A stretch of DNA of 64,000 nt from Parapristionchus giblindavisi (lineage: Eukaryota > Nematoda > Chromadorea > Rhabditida > Diplogasteridae): assembly GCA_943737045.1 (NCBI GenBank), contig CALSFV010000119.1, positions 118,167 to 182,166 of the forward strand, given 5' to 3'. Below the pieces are notes generated by a model. That model was not told the DNA's origin. It worked only from the letters and a program-made list of their open reading frames with translations, and did not search any database. Made by a program: the position numbers and the translations under genes. Positions 1 through 19,924 of this stretch are shown piece after piece (position 1 is the stretch's first letter; every line of letters begins with the position of its first letter).

Positions 1-3000
1 AGTAACACGTTACGGTGTAGGCGAGTAAGATAAATGTAATGACTCATTAAATACCTATGTAGTTTGATGATTCTTTCCATTTCATACACCATTTTCTTTT
101 GCTTTCCATTGTATTCTTAACAAAGTGAAACACCTGTGATATGGTCTCATCAACGTCATAACTATAATAATATCTACAAGAAGATGAAATCTGAATAAGA
201 AGAGGGATTAAGAGCATGATTCAGTACTCCGAATTGGGCCAAATTCTCCGCTCTGACTTCTCACTCTCGCTGAAAAAAGTGAGAGAGTGAGACCAAAGCG
301 ATGAGTAAGATTGAGGAAAAAATATTTATGTTGAGGTCAATGATGATGATCCCTTGTCTCATTATCGTAGATAATCCTCTTGTAAACACAAAGATATAAT
401 TTTACTCCATTTTCAATTTTGAGGAATTTACAAAGACATTATGTTTCATTCCAGAAAAAAAAGCATCTGATCTTGTTGACTAATGTAACATGAATACGGT
501 ATATTTTATTGTTATGTACAGTAATTATTTAGTATATCTCATCTTTCCATCATTCGATAGTTTAACCATCTCTTCACCTAACTCACTTAAGATTATGGTC
601 GACTACTGTACTCAAGGGATACGGTAACTTCATCCCATATCGCATACATATATTGTTCGGAGAGACATCGATTTCTACGTTAGGTCGCTAACCAATCGGT
701 TAAGGTATTTACAAAAAATGTGCAAATCTTTTTCATGCCATGCATGACATGCGAAGAACTTTCCTCCAGTTGGAGAAAGAGCCAAACGTTAAAAATACAT
801 GTGTTGACATTGATGCTTACTCATAGAAACTAATGTAGTGTGCAAATGTGATGATGAAAATAATATGTAGGTGGTCAGAAAACGTGTTCTATTCGAGTGT
901 TCCTTTGAAATAATCTACTAACTATAAATTAATAAGCAAAGAAATACTACAATAGAGGTTCCCTCGATGAAAATATCGAATTAATTCATATGCAAATACT
1001 AAAAAAATTTAAAGTGGCTGTAGAGTTCGCGAAATTTTTTTTTGCTAAATTGTGTACTAAAGACGAATAATAATCTTGTCTGTGATCACTATAATTCTCA
1101 TTCTCAGAATTCCCATTTTTGTATTTGTTTTTGTTGGCATTTGGGGACAAGTACAATGGGAAAGAACAAGAAAAATATTCAAAGTTGAGGTTGCTATGAG
1201 ACTTTGATGAAGGAGTACTGAGAGAATATTGAGAAAGAAAGACAAATATGATATCCATATTATTAATAAAGGCTGTAATACTGTATACTTGTTCAAGTCA
1301 TTTATGAGACGTTATTAAACATTTCTTCATGGTCACACTTTCCTTTTCTTTCTCTCAATTTAGAGAGATAAATTATCTTTGAGCATCGCTGTAAAATGAA
1401 ATATAATTCGTTTACGTTCACAATTGACTATGGATTCTTTTCAACAAACGTACTAGAGTCGAATCCATTGCCGCTTGCAATAATTACGCCATGCCATCCT
1501 TATTGTTAGTACCTTTTTTTGCAGTGAACTTGTTCTCACCGATTCACCATGCGACAGACAATCATCGTCAAAGTGTGCTTATTTAAGCTCTTTTAGGTCT
1601 AATAAAAAGATTAAAAATTTAAAAAAGTAATGAGGAAAATGGCAATTTGGGAAAATACGTTATATGTCTTACTCGTAATATTTCCATTTTCACTATAATA
1701 TATTTACCTATCAGATCAATGAAGCTAATAGTCATTTTCCATTTTGTATATGGATTTTTCAGTTTCACCCAATTCCTGACTAATTCTGGTCTAGTGAATA
1801 TTCATCCTTTTCGCAATATTTCTCATCTTATTTATCTCGATCTATTCTTTCTTCTCTTCAGGTAGACCCATTATATTCTCTTTTTTTTCTTTTCTCCGAT
1901 CTAATTCCCGTTTTTGTTCTTCTTCCCTTTGTATTCTGGATGTTTTCATTGAGATCGTCGATAAAGTCATCCTCTTCCTCTAACGAATTAATGACATCTT
2001 TAATACAATATCATGGCCCATAGATAAATGTGCACGCTTGTTTTCCATTGTCGAACCATGTGTTTATTCGTCTAGCTAAGACGAGAAAAGCATCGTAGAG
2101 ACGAAGAGAGATTTCTCTTCACTTCTCGCCTTTTTTGACTTTCAATGGCGCTTAAGTGTCGGGTCATTTTAGTCTGTTTGCTCTATACTTTAAAAAAGAG
2201 AAAAAATCAACAAAAAAGTGTGTGGTCTCTTCAGTATTCAGTTTTCTCTCGTTATTAGATAAATAGCGTGCATTTTGAAGAGACTTTTAGTAAAGTTTAC
2301 TCTTTCTGTGTTTCTTTGAGAGAAACATAGTATATCTATTACTTCATCTCATTAAATTAGGCTTCCCTTCCTTTCGACTTTATTGTTATGTCTGTGTATT
2401 ACGTACTCTCTCATGAAACATTCTCCAGTAAATAACTAATTTATATCTCTTTGTTAAAGTTTTCTCAAGTATTTAGGATGGGTCAAAGTGAATAGTCAAA
2501 TCATTGTACACATTCATACAAAGGTTTAATCATATTTATCCTGCTTTTGTACATATGCTTACATTCTTTGTGTTCTTCATCGCTAATGAGACAATTCACC
2601 AACTCGGTAGGCCTTCCAATAATTGGTGAATCATATCTTGTTTATATTAGTAACGTTTTTTTAATGATTGATATTTGTTATTCCCTGTTATCTCCTCATT
2701 ATTTGGAATCATCCATGCAGATTCGTATTGCACATCATTCATTTTCTCTCTAGAGGGCTTACCATTGGAATGATGATCCCATCGACTTATGTACACACAA
2801 AATGAGCTATCTACAGGGAATACGTAATGTCATTATTCGGGTCCTTTCGTCTGTCCCTCTCCCCCTCACTCGGACTCTCCCTCTCTATCTCTCCCTCTCC
2901 CTTCTCTCTCACTTCTCCCTTTCTCTCACACTCTCTATCTATCTCTCTACCACTTCCCTTTTTCTATTCATTACAAGTCTAAATCTAAAAGAGAAGGACT

Positions 3001-6000
3001 ACTCTCTAAATTGGCTTTCTCACTGTCTCCCTCTCCTTTTCTCTCTTACTCTCACTCCTACTCCCTCTATTCTTCCTCTTATCCTTCTAATTCAAAATCT
3101 CTTCAGCTGCATTTTCATCTAATCTCTTACTTTTTTTAATTCTTGCTTAAATAGTAGAATAGCGTGCGTTGACTCTCTTTCTCTTTTCTTCGACCTCTAC
3201 CTTTACCATATATCCCATCTCTCAGTCTACAATTCTTCACACTATTTTGACTTCGTTCACTCTTTTCATCACAAAGTGAACAATTCCTCCATTCCTCTCT
3301 TTGTGTGATTGTCTTCAATATTCAAGAGGAAAATGAAGAGAAACGAAGAGAGTTTTCTGTGCCTTTCATTTCTATTCACGGCTTTTGAACAGAACATTTG
3401 TGTAACTTCTTCTTATATGAAGATAGAAGCCATTGTCCATGGTTTCTTTGTATTGACAGACAACTGAGAAATAGACTGATATTGAGGGATACAATCGATG
3501 ATATTACATATGTTATCCCTCTTATGCAGTCTTCAAAAGTCGTAAAAAGCAAGAGGTGTAAAGTCTGGTTTTTTTAATTACTATTTTATTATAGATTATG
3601 AAAACTCGCCGAGTTCGGTTTTCGGTCATTTCCTTCTCTTATTGTTTCTTATTATTGTTTAACGAACCAAGGGAGATGACTTCGTTAGAGTGGAATACTA
3701 TTATATTATAGCAACAGAATATGGGGAAAAGGCCATTTGAAACTTTTCTTCTCCGTGCAATCTCTGAAAATATTCTCAAATTATAATATATACCAAAATC
3801 ATGAGAATGTTTCCGGATACGCCGAGAATTATAACCCACCGACGTGAAATTTTTCGGAATATATCAAAACGATTTATCTCATAAATAAGATATTTTTCTG
3901 AAGAAATAATGAGCGTTGTCGCTTTCGATGACTTCAAAAATCTTTTTCCTAATGAAGAAAATGATTGTTTTGACGATATCATCTGAATCATCTCCCATTA
4001 CATACACATATGAGTATCAAAAAATACGAAAAACATTTTTCTCAAAGAATAAAACAGTTCTAAAGAAAGTTCAAGTTTATGGGATTTAGATCTGTATATA
4101 TCATAAATATCTACATACATATATTCGACTTGTAAACTAATCATTGTCATTAATTTTTGTCAAAATGGATCAGGAATGTTAAAGAAGGTCTTATGGATGA
4201 AATGCAACAGCGTGATTCTTAATTGAAGCTGCATGATGAAATATTTTGCTCAATATGATTTTTTCTGAAATTTTTTCGAGGTTATGTAAAAATCAAAAAA
4301 CGAAAAATGCATATCCCTAATATTTATGGAGAGAATCATAAATTAAGATTTCTCTCAGCCTTTTTTCGACCATATCATTCTTTAAATATGCCATTATGGT
4401 ATCTGAAAAGTATCATAAATTTCTCCCGACTAGTCAGACCAGCTCTGAAACATTCATAAATGTCAACATCAACGAAGATAAATAATATTCATGAATAATC
4501 CATGCACTTCTTGAAGTCAAACAACTTTGTTTCTCCAAACTTTCGACGTATAAAATAGTCAATTATCATGTCTCTTTGATTCAGTAGTTAGACACAAGCT
4601 ATAGTTTTCTTGCGATGGTTGCAACGATAAGATTCCTGTTAGCATCACTCTTTCCACTATCTAATCCCCTAGAATCTAGTACAAATTGACTATGAAAGAT
4701 AATCATACCATTTCCATTTCATTGATATACTTCATATCTGTATATATTAGACAGAGGGGGTCAAAGCATCTTCATATTCACAATATTCACAATATCCTTC
4801 GGTTTCGATTATATAGTTTTCTTCCATTTCATAATCTATTCAATCAATTCACTGATACCTATAGATCTCTATATTCATCTATTATGTATTTCTTATATCT
4901 AATCAATAAGAAGAATATGAATAATGTTAGCCAATACTTCTAATCATCCAATTTCCAACGTTATAATCCACTATTAGCATATCCTCTCTTCCTTTCTTTT
5001 CTCCTCCATATTTAAGAGTCTGTCCTTTGCCTTTATAGAGACATCCGATTATTCATCACTCGGTGTTTCTCCTTCTCCTTATCCCACTTTTCCCCTTTCC
5101 CCCTCCTTTTTCTTCCCCTCCTCATTCTCCATCTCGTTCTCCCTTTTCTTGAGCATCCACTCTCTCCTCCTAGTACCGCCCTCACCCTCTCAATCCTTTT
5201 CCTCTCTCTCAACGATGGATTCTCTGTACCTCTCGGCTTTTCTTCCCTTATAACCGAATCTTAATCGAACTTTTCATCCCTACTTAATGTGCACCCTAAC
5301 AGTATTTCCTCAATCATAAAGATCGCTGAAGATTGCCACGTAGTTTTTCAAGCATACTCTGAAGCTCAAAATATTTTTAAATATAAAATCCCCGCTCTGA
5401 ACAATATATAACAATGATTGAGCAACGTGTTAATTGGAAGACATATAGTGTTCTTCTTATGGAACGAGAGTGAAATCCCCCAGGGTCTTCATCCACCTAA
5501 CAAGGTTTAAATTTCAACAACTTTCGGACTTCCACGCCGGTCCTATACACTACTTAAGCGTTGTCCAAAATTCACGAAAAGAATATGAAAGGGAAAAAAG
5601 ACTATATAATAATGTATAGACAATGGAACGTTTCCATTTTGTTCGTGACTTTTGGCAAGAACCACGTGACTGATTGATGATGTAATGTAGTTTTACACTC
5701 TCACTCAGAGTCTAGCAGATCAATCAATCTAACATTTAGACTTGTCAACTGTCTCATCATCGTGTAATCGTCATATATACTGATGCTCCTCCCATAAAAT
5801 TAATGTTGTTAAAATGACTGAGAACACTGTGATTTGAAGATCTTATGATATGAAGAATATGTGACAAGGAATTCTTATGTTATCTTTGTAATATCGAAAG
5901 TATCTTATATGATATATCTGTATTTATTCTCATGTCCTTTCCGTTGTACACTCTACATAAGTGTATCTGTCTAAATTCATTCATAATCTAGAGACTTTCT

Positions 6001-6739
6001 AGAGTCTTTCCAACTCTCCATACGTTTTCTCTCCCCTCAATCACTTTTTTTCCTCTACTCTTTTTCCTCTGCCTCTCTTTCTTAACCCCCCCCCCATCCA
6101 TCTCTTTTTTCTCCCTATTAGTCCCTTCCTCCATCTTCTTTCTTTATTCCATTCGCAACTTCAGACATCATACCATGAGATCTGTAATTGTTATCATAAT
6201 AGTCTAGACGTTCACTTCCTCTTCATATCCTTCATTCGTTATTTCAATGGAGTCAGTAGACGTAGACGTCGAAGACAATACCAGTGGGTCATTTGACTAT
6301 TTTAATTATTTTAATTAAACTTTCCACAGTCACTAATGAGAATTTCCAAAACGCTTCATTCATTTACTATAAGTGAACTTTTGATCTTTATTATTACAAT
6401 CCCATTTATAAAATTTTCATAATGGTGTATGTATATACCTATGTGCAATTGTTGAAATGGTTTTCACAAACGACTGGGATTATCTTAATATTTTTTGCGC
6501 GACCAAATAGTGTTTAATTGCGTCGGAGGAATTCTTGAGTGGCTCAATCTAATGCATACATACTACGACGCCTACAGACTCTATGATGAAAATAGATTAT
6601 TGTATCTTAGAAAAAAGATAGTTTCCAATATTTAAGTACTATATATTGAATAATATGGACGATCGAAAAATTCTAATGATTCTGCAACAGAAAAGTGGAT
6701 TTTAAAATTTTGGAAAAGTATGACCTGAGTCATCCTATA
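1..6739. other. Gene-poor region without a recognisable gene
   Basis: I see no exon chain or protein family here. The open frames are short and lack codon structure. The sequence is AT-rich with pyrimidine-rich blocks, strongest at about 2840-3120 and 5040-5230. Near 243 it carries one copy of the short TCTCCGCTCTG-type motif that recurs near genes elsewhere in the window. Untranslated or regulatory sequence of the receptor gene at 9.5 kb could lie here but cannot be shown. Confidence 0.5.
2840..3120. repeat. Pyrimidine-rich low-complexity tract
   Basis: Dense CTCTCC/TCTCAC words on the + strand give a long leucine/serine-rich open frame that I read as compositional noise. Confidence 0.7.
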
Positions 6740-8745
6740 TTAAGAGAGATGGTCATTAAGACTCGACCACCCCCGGACACGTGCGCTAGCAATGGGAACT
6801 GGGGGTCCATACTTGGGTGTTAGGAGTGTCACCGGCCCTTATTACACAAAACAGCAGAAATTTCCTGTTTGTGCCCTCAGGCTATTAGAAAAATTAATTT
6901 AAGTGCAAAAACGTTTAAAAATCATAATTTCTCAAATTGTTGAGATAAATTCCAAATATCATTTGCGATGCGTCTAGGGTGCACAGAGCTTGCTAATTCA
7001 CTATTAGCATCGAATGTGCGTTGATTCCTAAACCACTTTTTTTACTTAAAATTTTTGTTTTTTCGGACAAATTATTGCTTGTTGTAGATTGCTGCAAAGA
7101 TTTCCGACCAGGTATTGTAGCCTAAGCAATTCTGCATTGATTTCACTTAAAACCGGGTTCTTCCCGTTAGACCATCTTGCCGAAATTTTCGCTCGAATTT
7201 CCGTCATCGATGGTTTTCCCGAACAAATGTATTTTCCAAACGTATTTTCCAAACGATTGGTGCGGAATTGTGGTCTACACAAAGTTTCGAGGTGAGGCCA
7301 GTCAAATGACACAAGAAGCCCATCACTTGGATCAATTTGAAAATTTCGATTTTCATGACCCGGGGGTCATGGTCCGAAAATTTCGAAATTTCTCAAGTTT
7401 GAAATGTTTTCATTTATGCGGCTTATTGTGAAGTACCAATGATGTGAATAATATTCATCCAATGCTCAATGGCTGATCTATCCTTTCAACCAATTTTTTG
7501 AAAATTTTCATTCTGATTGCGTGCGAAAAATCAGAATTGTGTTTGAATCAGTTTCCAACTTGATTTCTGTAACATTCTGTCATAGTACTTTACAATATAC
7601 ATAATCAATTTGAAAATCGTTCATTTTCGAAAATTCAATTTTTTTGCCATGAACCCGGGGTCATGGAAATCGATTTTTCAAAAGTGAGCCAAATGCCGGG
7701 ATTTCAGTTCTACTATGTTTACTCATCGTGAAACTTCACATTGTCATTGTCATTTGCTCATTGTCGCAGCATTCGAGTCGACAAACTGCAATATTTCAAA
7801 AATTTACCGTGAAAGTAGGCACTCAAATTTAATTTTCTGAATTTTCGAAAATGAACAATTCTCATATTGATTATGTATATTGTATAGTACTATGACAGAA
7901 TGTTACAGAAAGCAAGTTGGAAACTGATTCAAACACAATTCTGATTTTTCGCACGCAATCAGAATGAAAATTTTCAAAAAAATGGTTGAAAGGATAGATC
8001 AGCCATTGAGCATTGGATAAATATTATTCACAGCATCAATACTTCACAATAAGCCGCAGAAATGAAAACATTTCAAACTTGAGAAATTTTGAAAATTTTC
8101 AGACCATGACCCCCGGGTCATGAAAATCGAAATTTTCAAATTGATCCAAGTGATGGGCTTCTTGTGTCATTTGACTGGCCTCACTTCGAAACCTTGTGTA
8201 GACCACAATTCCGCACCAATCGTTTGGAAAATACGTTTGGAAAATACATTTGTTCGGGAAAACCATCGATGACGGAAATTCGAGCGAAAATTTCGGCAAG
8301 ATGGTCTAACGGGAAGAACCCGGTTTTAAGTGAAATCAATGCAGAATTGCTTAGGCTACAATACCTGGTCGGAAATCTTTGCAGCAATCTACAACAAGCA
8401 ATAATTTGTCCGAAAAAACAAAAATTTTAAGTAAAAAAAGTGGTTTAGGAATCAACGCACATTCGATGCTAATAGTGAATTAGCAAGCTCTGTGCACCCT
8501 AGACGCATCGCAAATGATATTTGGAATTTATCTCAACAATTTGAGATATTATGATTTTTAAACGTTTTTGCACTTAAATTAATTTTTCTAATAGCCTGAG
8601 GGCACAAACAGGAAATTTCTGCTGTTTTGTGTAATCAGGGCCGGTGACACTCCTAACACCCAAGTATGGACCCCCAGTTCCCATTGCTAGCGCACGTGTC
8701 CGGGGGTGGTCGAATATGATCGAGTCTTAGGGAGCATGCCTCTTA
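6740..8745. repeat. IR1: inverted repeat, arms about 0.9 kb, spacer 200 bp
   Basis: The left arm (about 6740-7637) reads as the reverse complement of the right arm (about 7838-8745) with only a few substitutions and small indels. The spacer is about 7638-7837. The outer limits are set by TTAAGAG at the left and CTCTTAA at the right, so a TTAA target is possible but a palindromic tetramer is uninformative here. Near-palindromes built on CATGACCC/GGGTCATG occur in each arm and in the spacer (near 7355, 7650 and 8105). It could be a foldback-type DNA element or a local inverted duplication. No transposase is recognised. Confidence 0.85.
8164..8430 (+). other. 88-aa open frame in the IR1 right arm, mirrored at 7046-7312 (-)
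   Basis: An open frame of 88 codons in the right arm has a near-identical mirror copy in the left arm; I see one leucine/phenylalanine difference. It begins MSFDWPH and ends PKKQKF. No domain is recognised. Conservation between arms may only reflect recent duplication rather than selection, so I do not call it a gene. Confidence 0.2.
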
Positions 8746-9475
8746 ATCAATTTTCTTCTTTTCGAGTACCCACTGAAGCGCACATAAATTTTTAATTGGA
8801 GGCTCTGGGAAACGCAAAAAAAACACGGAAATGTTACTGAAAAACTCAGATTCAAGTATATTTGACGCAACAAAAAAACAAAAATTTATCGACGCGCAAT
8901 ATGCATATAGTGGGCGGCTTTTCCTCATTTTTAATAGACTTGCGAATAGGCTACCGTAGTCCAATTGTTCTCCGGACTTGTTTCAAACAGGCAGACAAAT
9001 GTTTCTCTAAACACGACATCATTACTTTAACGATTACGAAATGTAATTTTTGGAAGCCCGGTGCCTTTAAAATAGTGCACTAAGTTAATTTAAAAGTCTC
9101 CTTCCGCTTTACCGCAGACAAGAGAGAGTATAACGTACAAAACAGTTTTAAATTAAAGTAGATATTTTAATTACTTAAAATTTCAGCTTTTCCAGAAGAT
9201 GAGGATCGAATCACGACCGAATATATTTATAAGGTATTCTTTCAAAAATAAATATCAATATTTTATTTTATTTTGAATTTTTCAGCTGTTGTTATAGTAA
9301 AGAGAGTCACAAGTGTCGTTCGCTTTATATCGACTAATAAAATGCCTTCACTTTTTATTCTTTCCGTCATAAAAGACAATGATCAGCATCAATAGCAATG
9401 TTTTCAATAATATTATTATGATAATGTCAACCTCTCCATGAGCGCTTTCTTTGTTATGAAAAAGTGAATTTGCAG
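8746..9475. other. Intergenic, possible 5' region of the receptor gene
   Basis: No convincing exon. An acceptor-like ATTTTTCAG near 9283 is followed by an open frame of about 35 codons, but it does not join the next exon convincingly. Upstream exons for the receptor N-terminus are expected in or before this stretch. Confidence 0.35.
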
Positions 9476-15236
<5,761 letters not shown>

Positions 15237-15723
15237 ACAATAGACTCATGGTTATATCTATATTTCCATTAATACGAAATGGTTTTATTATTAATATATC
15301 TGTTATTGATCTCGTTGCCAACGATATTGTCAAAATTATATCATCGAGGTAAACCTATAGTAGTTGTTTCATTTGTTTATGAATTTTTCTAGTACTGCAA
15401 CCTGTGCCAATCATAAAAAATCTTTTAAAAAACGAGTCTTTGCAATCAATGAATCCATCATATGGGTCCCACATATTTATTACAACTTATTATTAATTAT
15501 TGCTTTCTGAATAAAGCTTGTACATGTTATTTTATAAATGTTTTCAATATCAGTAACATTAATAGCCATATTTAGCATTTTTCCACATCGCATCTCTTCC
15601 AAAAAAAAGACATTTTGTGCTTGACACGTCATGTTTGCTCACTTCATCTTTTAAAGTTATGAAAAAGGGAAATCATATAATATATACTCAGGAAAATATC
15701 GTACATGCAAAAATCATTGTATC

Positions 15724-16386
15724 ATGAACGGTGTGAATGGGTCTGAACGGATCAGGCCGATTTCTGACGACCTTAAGATCTACTCAGTCAACAACCCTGA
15801 TGCTCTCCAATCAGCATTGAACCTAATCTACGAGTGGACCCTCGCATGGGGGTTGTCTTTGTCTCCTACCAAAACTGTTGTTATGCATATGGGTAACAAT
15901 CATCCGGATATGTCATTTACTGTTGGCAATACTACTCTTCCTCTTGTGTCTTCAGTCACAGATCTAGGTGTTACGTATAATAACAACCTAACATTCGATG
16001 AACATGTTTACCGCATTATTGCTAAGGCTAAAGCACGCAGTGCTAGTACTAATACATATGCCCGATTATTCATTACATAAGTTCGACCTCTTCTCGAGTA
16101 TTGTTTAGAGCTCTGGAGTCCTCAATCATACACCCTAAATAATGATATTGAATCTGTTCAGAGGCGTTTTTCAAGGCTGGTCTTCCGCAAGTGTGGAATA
16201 CAGTATACAAACTACCATGAGAGACTCCGCCACCTCAATCCTCCCTCCCTCGAATCTTCGCATATAATTCACAATTTCATTGACATTGTTCCCCACCCTT
16301 TGTTCTTGTTTTTAGTAATGGAATAGTCTCTCAATGGAACTCTTTAGATAATTCAATGGTAACCGTGCAAAACCCTGTGTTCTTAT
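15724..16386 (+). pseudogene. CR1-like LINE reverse transcriptase relic
   Basis: A frame at 15724-16080 carries a changed catalytic box, ISDDLKIY where the intact elements here have YADDIKIY. It continues with WGLSLSPTKTVVMHMG and DLGVTYNNNLTFDEH, as in the C-terminal RT region of the two LINEs below. After the stop at 16078 the same frame goes on as VRPLLEYCLELWSPQS and QRRFSRLVFRKCG. The 5' part is missing. LINE-derived or flanking sequence resumes at about 16929 after a nested hAT element. It lies downstream of the receptor TM7 exon, so it may sit in a receptor intron. Confidence 0.8.
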
Positions 16387-16394
16387 ATACGTAA

Positions 16395-16920
16395 CAGGGC
16401 TGGGATTTTTTGATTTTGGTTTTTTGAATTTTTTGAATTTTTTGACCATTTCAAAAAATTCAAAATCAAAAAAGTTTTTTGAATTTTTCTCAAAAAATCA
16501 AAAAAATTAAACGTAAAAAAGTACCGTTAAAACGACAAAAAGTGTAACATTTTTGAAAAATGACAAAATTTGACAAAACTAAACAAGATTCCTATTTATA
16601 TCATTTTTCACGGCCTTAATGAAGAGGATTCTAAGGGTTTTAGTGTAGATTAGTGTGCCCAATGCGCTGACGTAGAATTTTTAAAAAGTGAAAAAATTAT
16701 TGTATCATGTTTTTCATGTTTCAAAATTCGGTTTATTGCGTAATTGAATGTTTTAACCACTTTTCAGGCATAATTGATGTGTCTGAATTGCTTCTTATCC
16801 CTTTAATCAAAGTAAACAATTCATTCAAAAAATGTTTGAATTCAAAAAAATTTTGAGCCCTTTTTTGAATTTTTTGATCAAAAAATTTTTTAAAATTATT
16901 TTCAAAAAATCCCAGCCCTG
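16395..16920. mobile_element. Non-autonomous hAT element, 526 bp
   Basis: The ends are inverted CAGGGCTGGGATTTTTTGA, and the element is flanked by 8-bp direct repeats ATACGTAA at 16387-16394 and 16921-16928. A CAGGG start and an 8-bp target duplication are typical of hAT elements. The interior is rich in TTTTTTGAA/TTCAAAAAA words and holds no transposase. It was inserted into or beside the LINE relic. Confidence 0.92.
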
Positions 16921-17083
16921 ATACGTAATGTAATAATGTGACTTAGTTGTTACAGTTCTGTTCACTTCTTCTTATTTTATCATTAGTACTGTTCATTTGT
17001 TTGTTAAACTCTGTCATTAATTTGAAAGATGCGATAAATATTTATTATAACAACTATTTTTCTTGGGGGGGATGTCGCCCTAG

Positions 17084-17321
17084 TTCGAAAGAAGACCTGG
17101 TTCTTTTGTCAGAACTTATCAGCCGAAGCACAGTTTTTGAGAGACCTGGGGCAGGCAACTGGTACTCTGCTGAGAACGTGAGAGGTAAGTGTTATGTTGA
17201 AATATAATATATTTATTTTAAAATTTATTGAGTTGAACATATACGACAACAACTTCATATTACGTATTCATTTCTGTTTCACGTTGAAGACGAACGTCAA
17301 TTTGGAACAACTTCCACTCTG
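17084..17321 (+). CDS. Putative receptor C-terminal tail exons (17084-17184, 17290-17321)
   Basis: The TM7 exon, if ended at 15232, is phase 2 and joins an acceptor at 17083 (CGCCCTAG) to give NILF followed by SKEDLVLLSELISR, a plausible helix-8/tail start. That exon ends in phase 1 at a good GTAAGT donor. It then joins 17290-17321, after a GTTGAAG acceptor, in frame. It could equally join 18303 in frame. The connection across the LINE relic is inferred from phase only, and the alternative is that the receptor ends at 15236. Confidence 0.4.
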
Positions 17322-17848
17322 GTAACACTCTTTCATCTTCAGAATATTTTGATAAAACGGAAATTAGAATTGAGAAATACTTTAATCCCTGATATTCGTT
17401 GTGACTGAAAACCGATGTGCGGTATGAAATAATTTTAACTTAATATGTACGGGGATCGAACTTACGATAGATATCAGAGTACGTTGTATTATGATTCATA
17501 AATACTCCCGCGGACTTGACATTTATCTGTGGAACTGCGAATGAGAGTATTCTATGTAAACGCTTATTATCGACGATACTAGAGCTCAGTCGCGGTTTAA
17601 TTCCTAAAATATTCTCATATATGCATCTCATTTCATTGATTATATTACGAGATGTTATTTTAAATAATAACATATTTTAAAAGCAGCTATTTTTAATCTT
17701 ACATGGGACATCCTCTTTTTCAAAAACAACAAAATCATCCTCTCTTCTTTATTCGATCTTGAGAGTACATATTATCTATTCTACTGCTTATGTCTCTTTA
17801 GTTTCCATGTGATACACTTCCTTTTTATGTAATATTTGTTTTAGAAAC

Positions 17849-18529
17849 ATGATTTTCGAGATGCCCGACGACATATTCGACCATTTTAGTCAGAAGTTGA
17901 AAGTGACACAATTATCACAATCTAAGTGTGAAGGACTGAAGACGCAATTGAGCACAGCAAGTGAATGTGTTTCCTTAAACTACTCATTGTTTTACATTTT
18001 TAAATATATTATTTTCCAATACATCCCCCGTGAAATTTCATCCGTATTATTTTCTGCGATTAAAACCATTCCATTGCTACATAGAGTAATACCCATAATA
18101 ATTCAACTGTCCGGTCTGGTCAATTTATCATATCTTGAAGGAAGTACCACTGTTTAAACTTATCTACGACCTTGTGATACATTATAGGGAGAACATTCGT
18201 CTTTTTTCATTTACATAAGCAGTGTATTAACATGTCATTTATACATCGAAATAATACAGTTATTTAAAGTATATATAGCTATGCCTAATCTATGCTTTAC
18301 AGGTGCAAACTGTTTGACGGTTTCTTCAGCAATGCGTCGAGTTCGATCAATGCCAGTAATAGCCCAATGTCTATCTGAATCACCTTCAATGGAAAGCATC
18401 AATAGTAAACAAGGAGATCCTTCCATGTATAAGTCTCTTCCTAAGATTACAATCCAACACGTGGTCGATAACACTCTCCATGTTATCCAAAACAAATTCT
18501 CACTTAGTTTGAATGATCTTCGAGCATAA
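17849..18529 (+). CDS. Small two-exon gene, about 113 aa, or further receptor tail
   Basis: Exon 17849-17960 opens with ATG just after a TTTTAG acceptor and begins MIFEMPDDIFDHF. It joins in phase 1 to 18303-18529, which ends in TAA. The second exon is serine-rich and charged, with SSAMRRVRSMPVIAQCLSES early and VVDNTLHVIQNKF late. No domain is recognised. The ATG directly after an acceptor would suit a trans-spliced start. The second exon is also phase-compatible with the putative receptor tail exon ending at 17184, and its Ser-rich content would fit a GPCR tail. Confidence 0.4.
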
Positions 18530-19924
18530 TTCTTTAATCAAGAAAATCTCTAATTTGAAATCATCCACTCTGGGCATGCTCTCTAACTTTCTCTATAGAG
18601 TTGTCAGGGATGAGAGTGCACTCCGGATATTTATTTATCATCTTATCGCTTACGGTTTATATGTACCTGATCATTTTGTTATACTACTGCTAAATAAATG
18701 CAGTATATGAGTATAAAAAGTTGAGAAATCGGTAAATCATTTCATATCTCTTGCTGTTTTAAAAATCGATGAAAGGAAACCCCGAGACAATTTTACTCTA
18801 CATTCTGGCAACACTCACTCATAGTCAAATAAAGCGAGAAATCATTGACAGTGCGGAGAGTTTCAAATTACCTCGGGTTGGCCTTTCAAGAAATAATTTA
18901 AATTCCTATTTATAGAAAATGAATTTAGTATTTTGCTTTACTCACTCTGCAGCTTTATCAATCAAGCATAGACTACATTGGTTTGTATTCATATTTACAC
19001 CTGCGTCGAGTTTTACCTTTCTCTGTTTCAAATAGAAGAGACATCTGAAAATATATTTACGAGTCAATGATTAGAAGGAGCAATATCGGCGTTACAGATA
19101 AACTCTGAATACACTAAATACGAATAAAAGGTTAAAGAAGGGGGACCAGGAGATTTAGGGTGCACTATTATCATGGCTAACGTGGGAGGTATGAAATATT
19201 CTCTATAAGAATTGAGAGAGTGACCGCATAGAGCGTGTATCTCAGTGGTTAGTATTCGGTGCTTTTAACCGCGCCACGCGGGTTCGATTCCCGTTTGCAA
19301 TTTTCAATACATTTGTATTTCATATTTGAAATTGCGCGCGTTCCCTGAGGACATCTTGGGGTAATAACGAACTTTGAGCTCGGATTACGGTATTCTAGTG
19401 CACCTATAATTTTAGAGAAAATTGTGTTTGGATATAGGGAGATGAGATCTATAGTTCTGCCTAGCCAGTTTAGTCGCGAAAAAACTCGTGGGTCCCCTTC
19501 TTTACACGGAATATTAATATAATAGTTGACAAGAGTCTTCACAAACGTTGATAAGTTATGCAGTGTTCAGAACTTGGAAAATGCACGAAAATGCGGAAAA
19601 TTCTGTTCAGAAGTTCAGGCGGAAAATGCTAGAAAAATAAACTAGAAAAGATGATATAAGGATGTATAGTATTAGTAGACAAAGATCATTTCAAAAATGA
19701 TAATAAACCGTTTTATCACACGTCTCAAAATTTTATACTTTCGAATTAAACGATAAATAATCAGCTCTTCTCTCTCGTATACTGTTGTTCATTCGTTGTG
19801 TTGATACTATTCATGGGAATCACAATTGGTTGTTCTGAACGATGAAATAACGAGACAAAGATTCTGAAAGAGAAAGTGAAATTTTTCAAAACTCATTAAA
19901 AGCACACCACGTGCTAATTTACTG
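18530..19924. other. Intergenic, with one tRNA-like sequence
   Basis: No gene is recognised. A diverged copy of the TCTGGCNACACTC motif lies near 18800. The stretch 19142-19545 surrounds a tRNA-like sequence and looks repeat-derived. Confidence 0.5.
19230..19302 (+). tRNA. tRNA-like sequence, Lys(UUU)-like, probably degenerate
   Basis: It has an A-box-like TATCTCAGTGGTTAGTA, a CTTTTAA anticodon-loop-like segment, and a good T-arm/B-box (CGGGTTCGATTCCCG). The acceptor ends do not pair well and the anticodon stem is poor, so I read it as a tRNA-derived repeat or decayed tRNA rather than a working gene. Confidence 0.45.

Noticed and set aside
19249..19542. 97-aa minus-strand protein
   Set aside because: Covers a tRNA-like sequence and repeat-like flanks; no homology.
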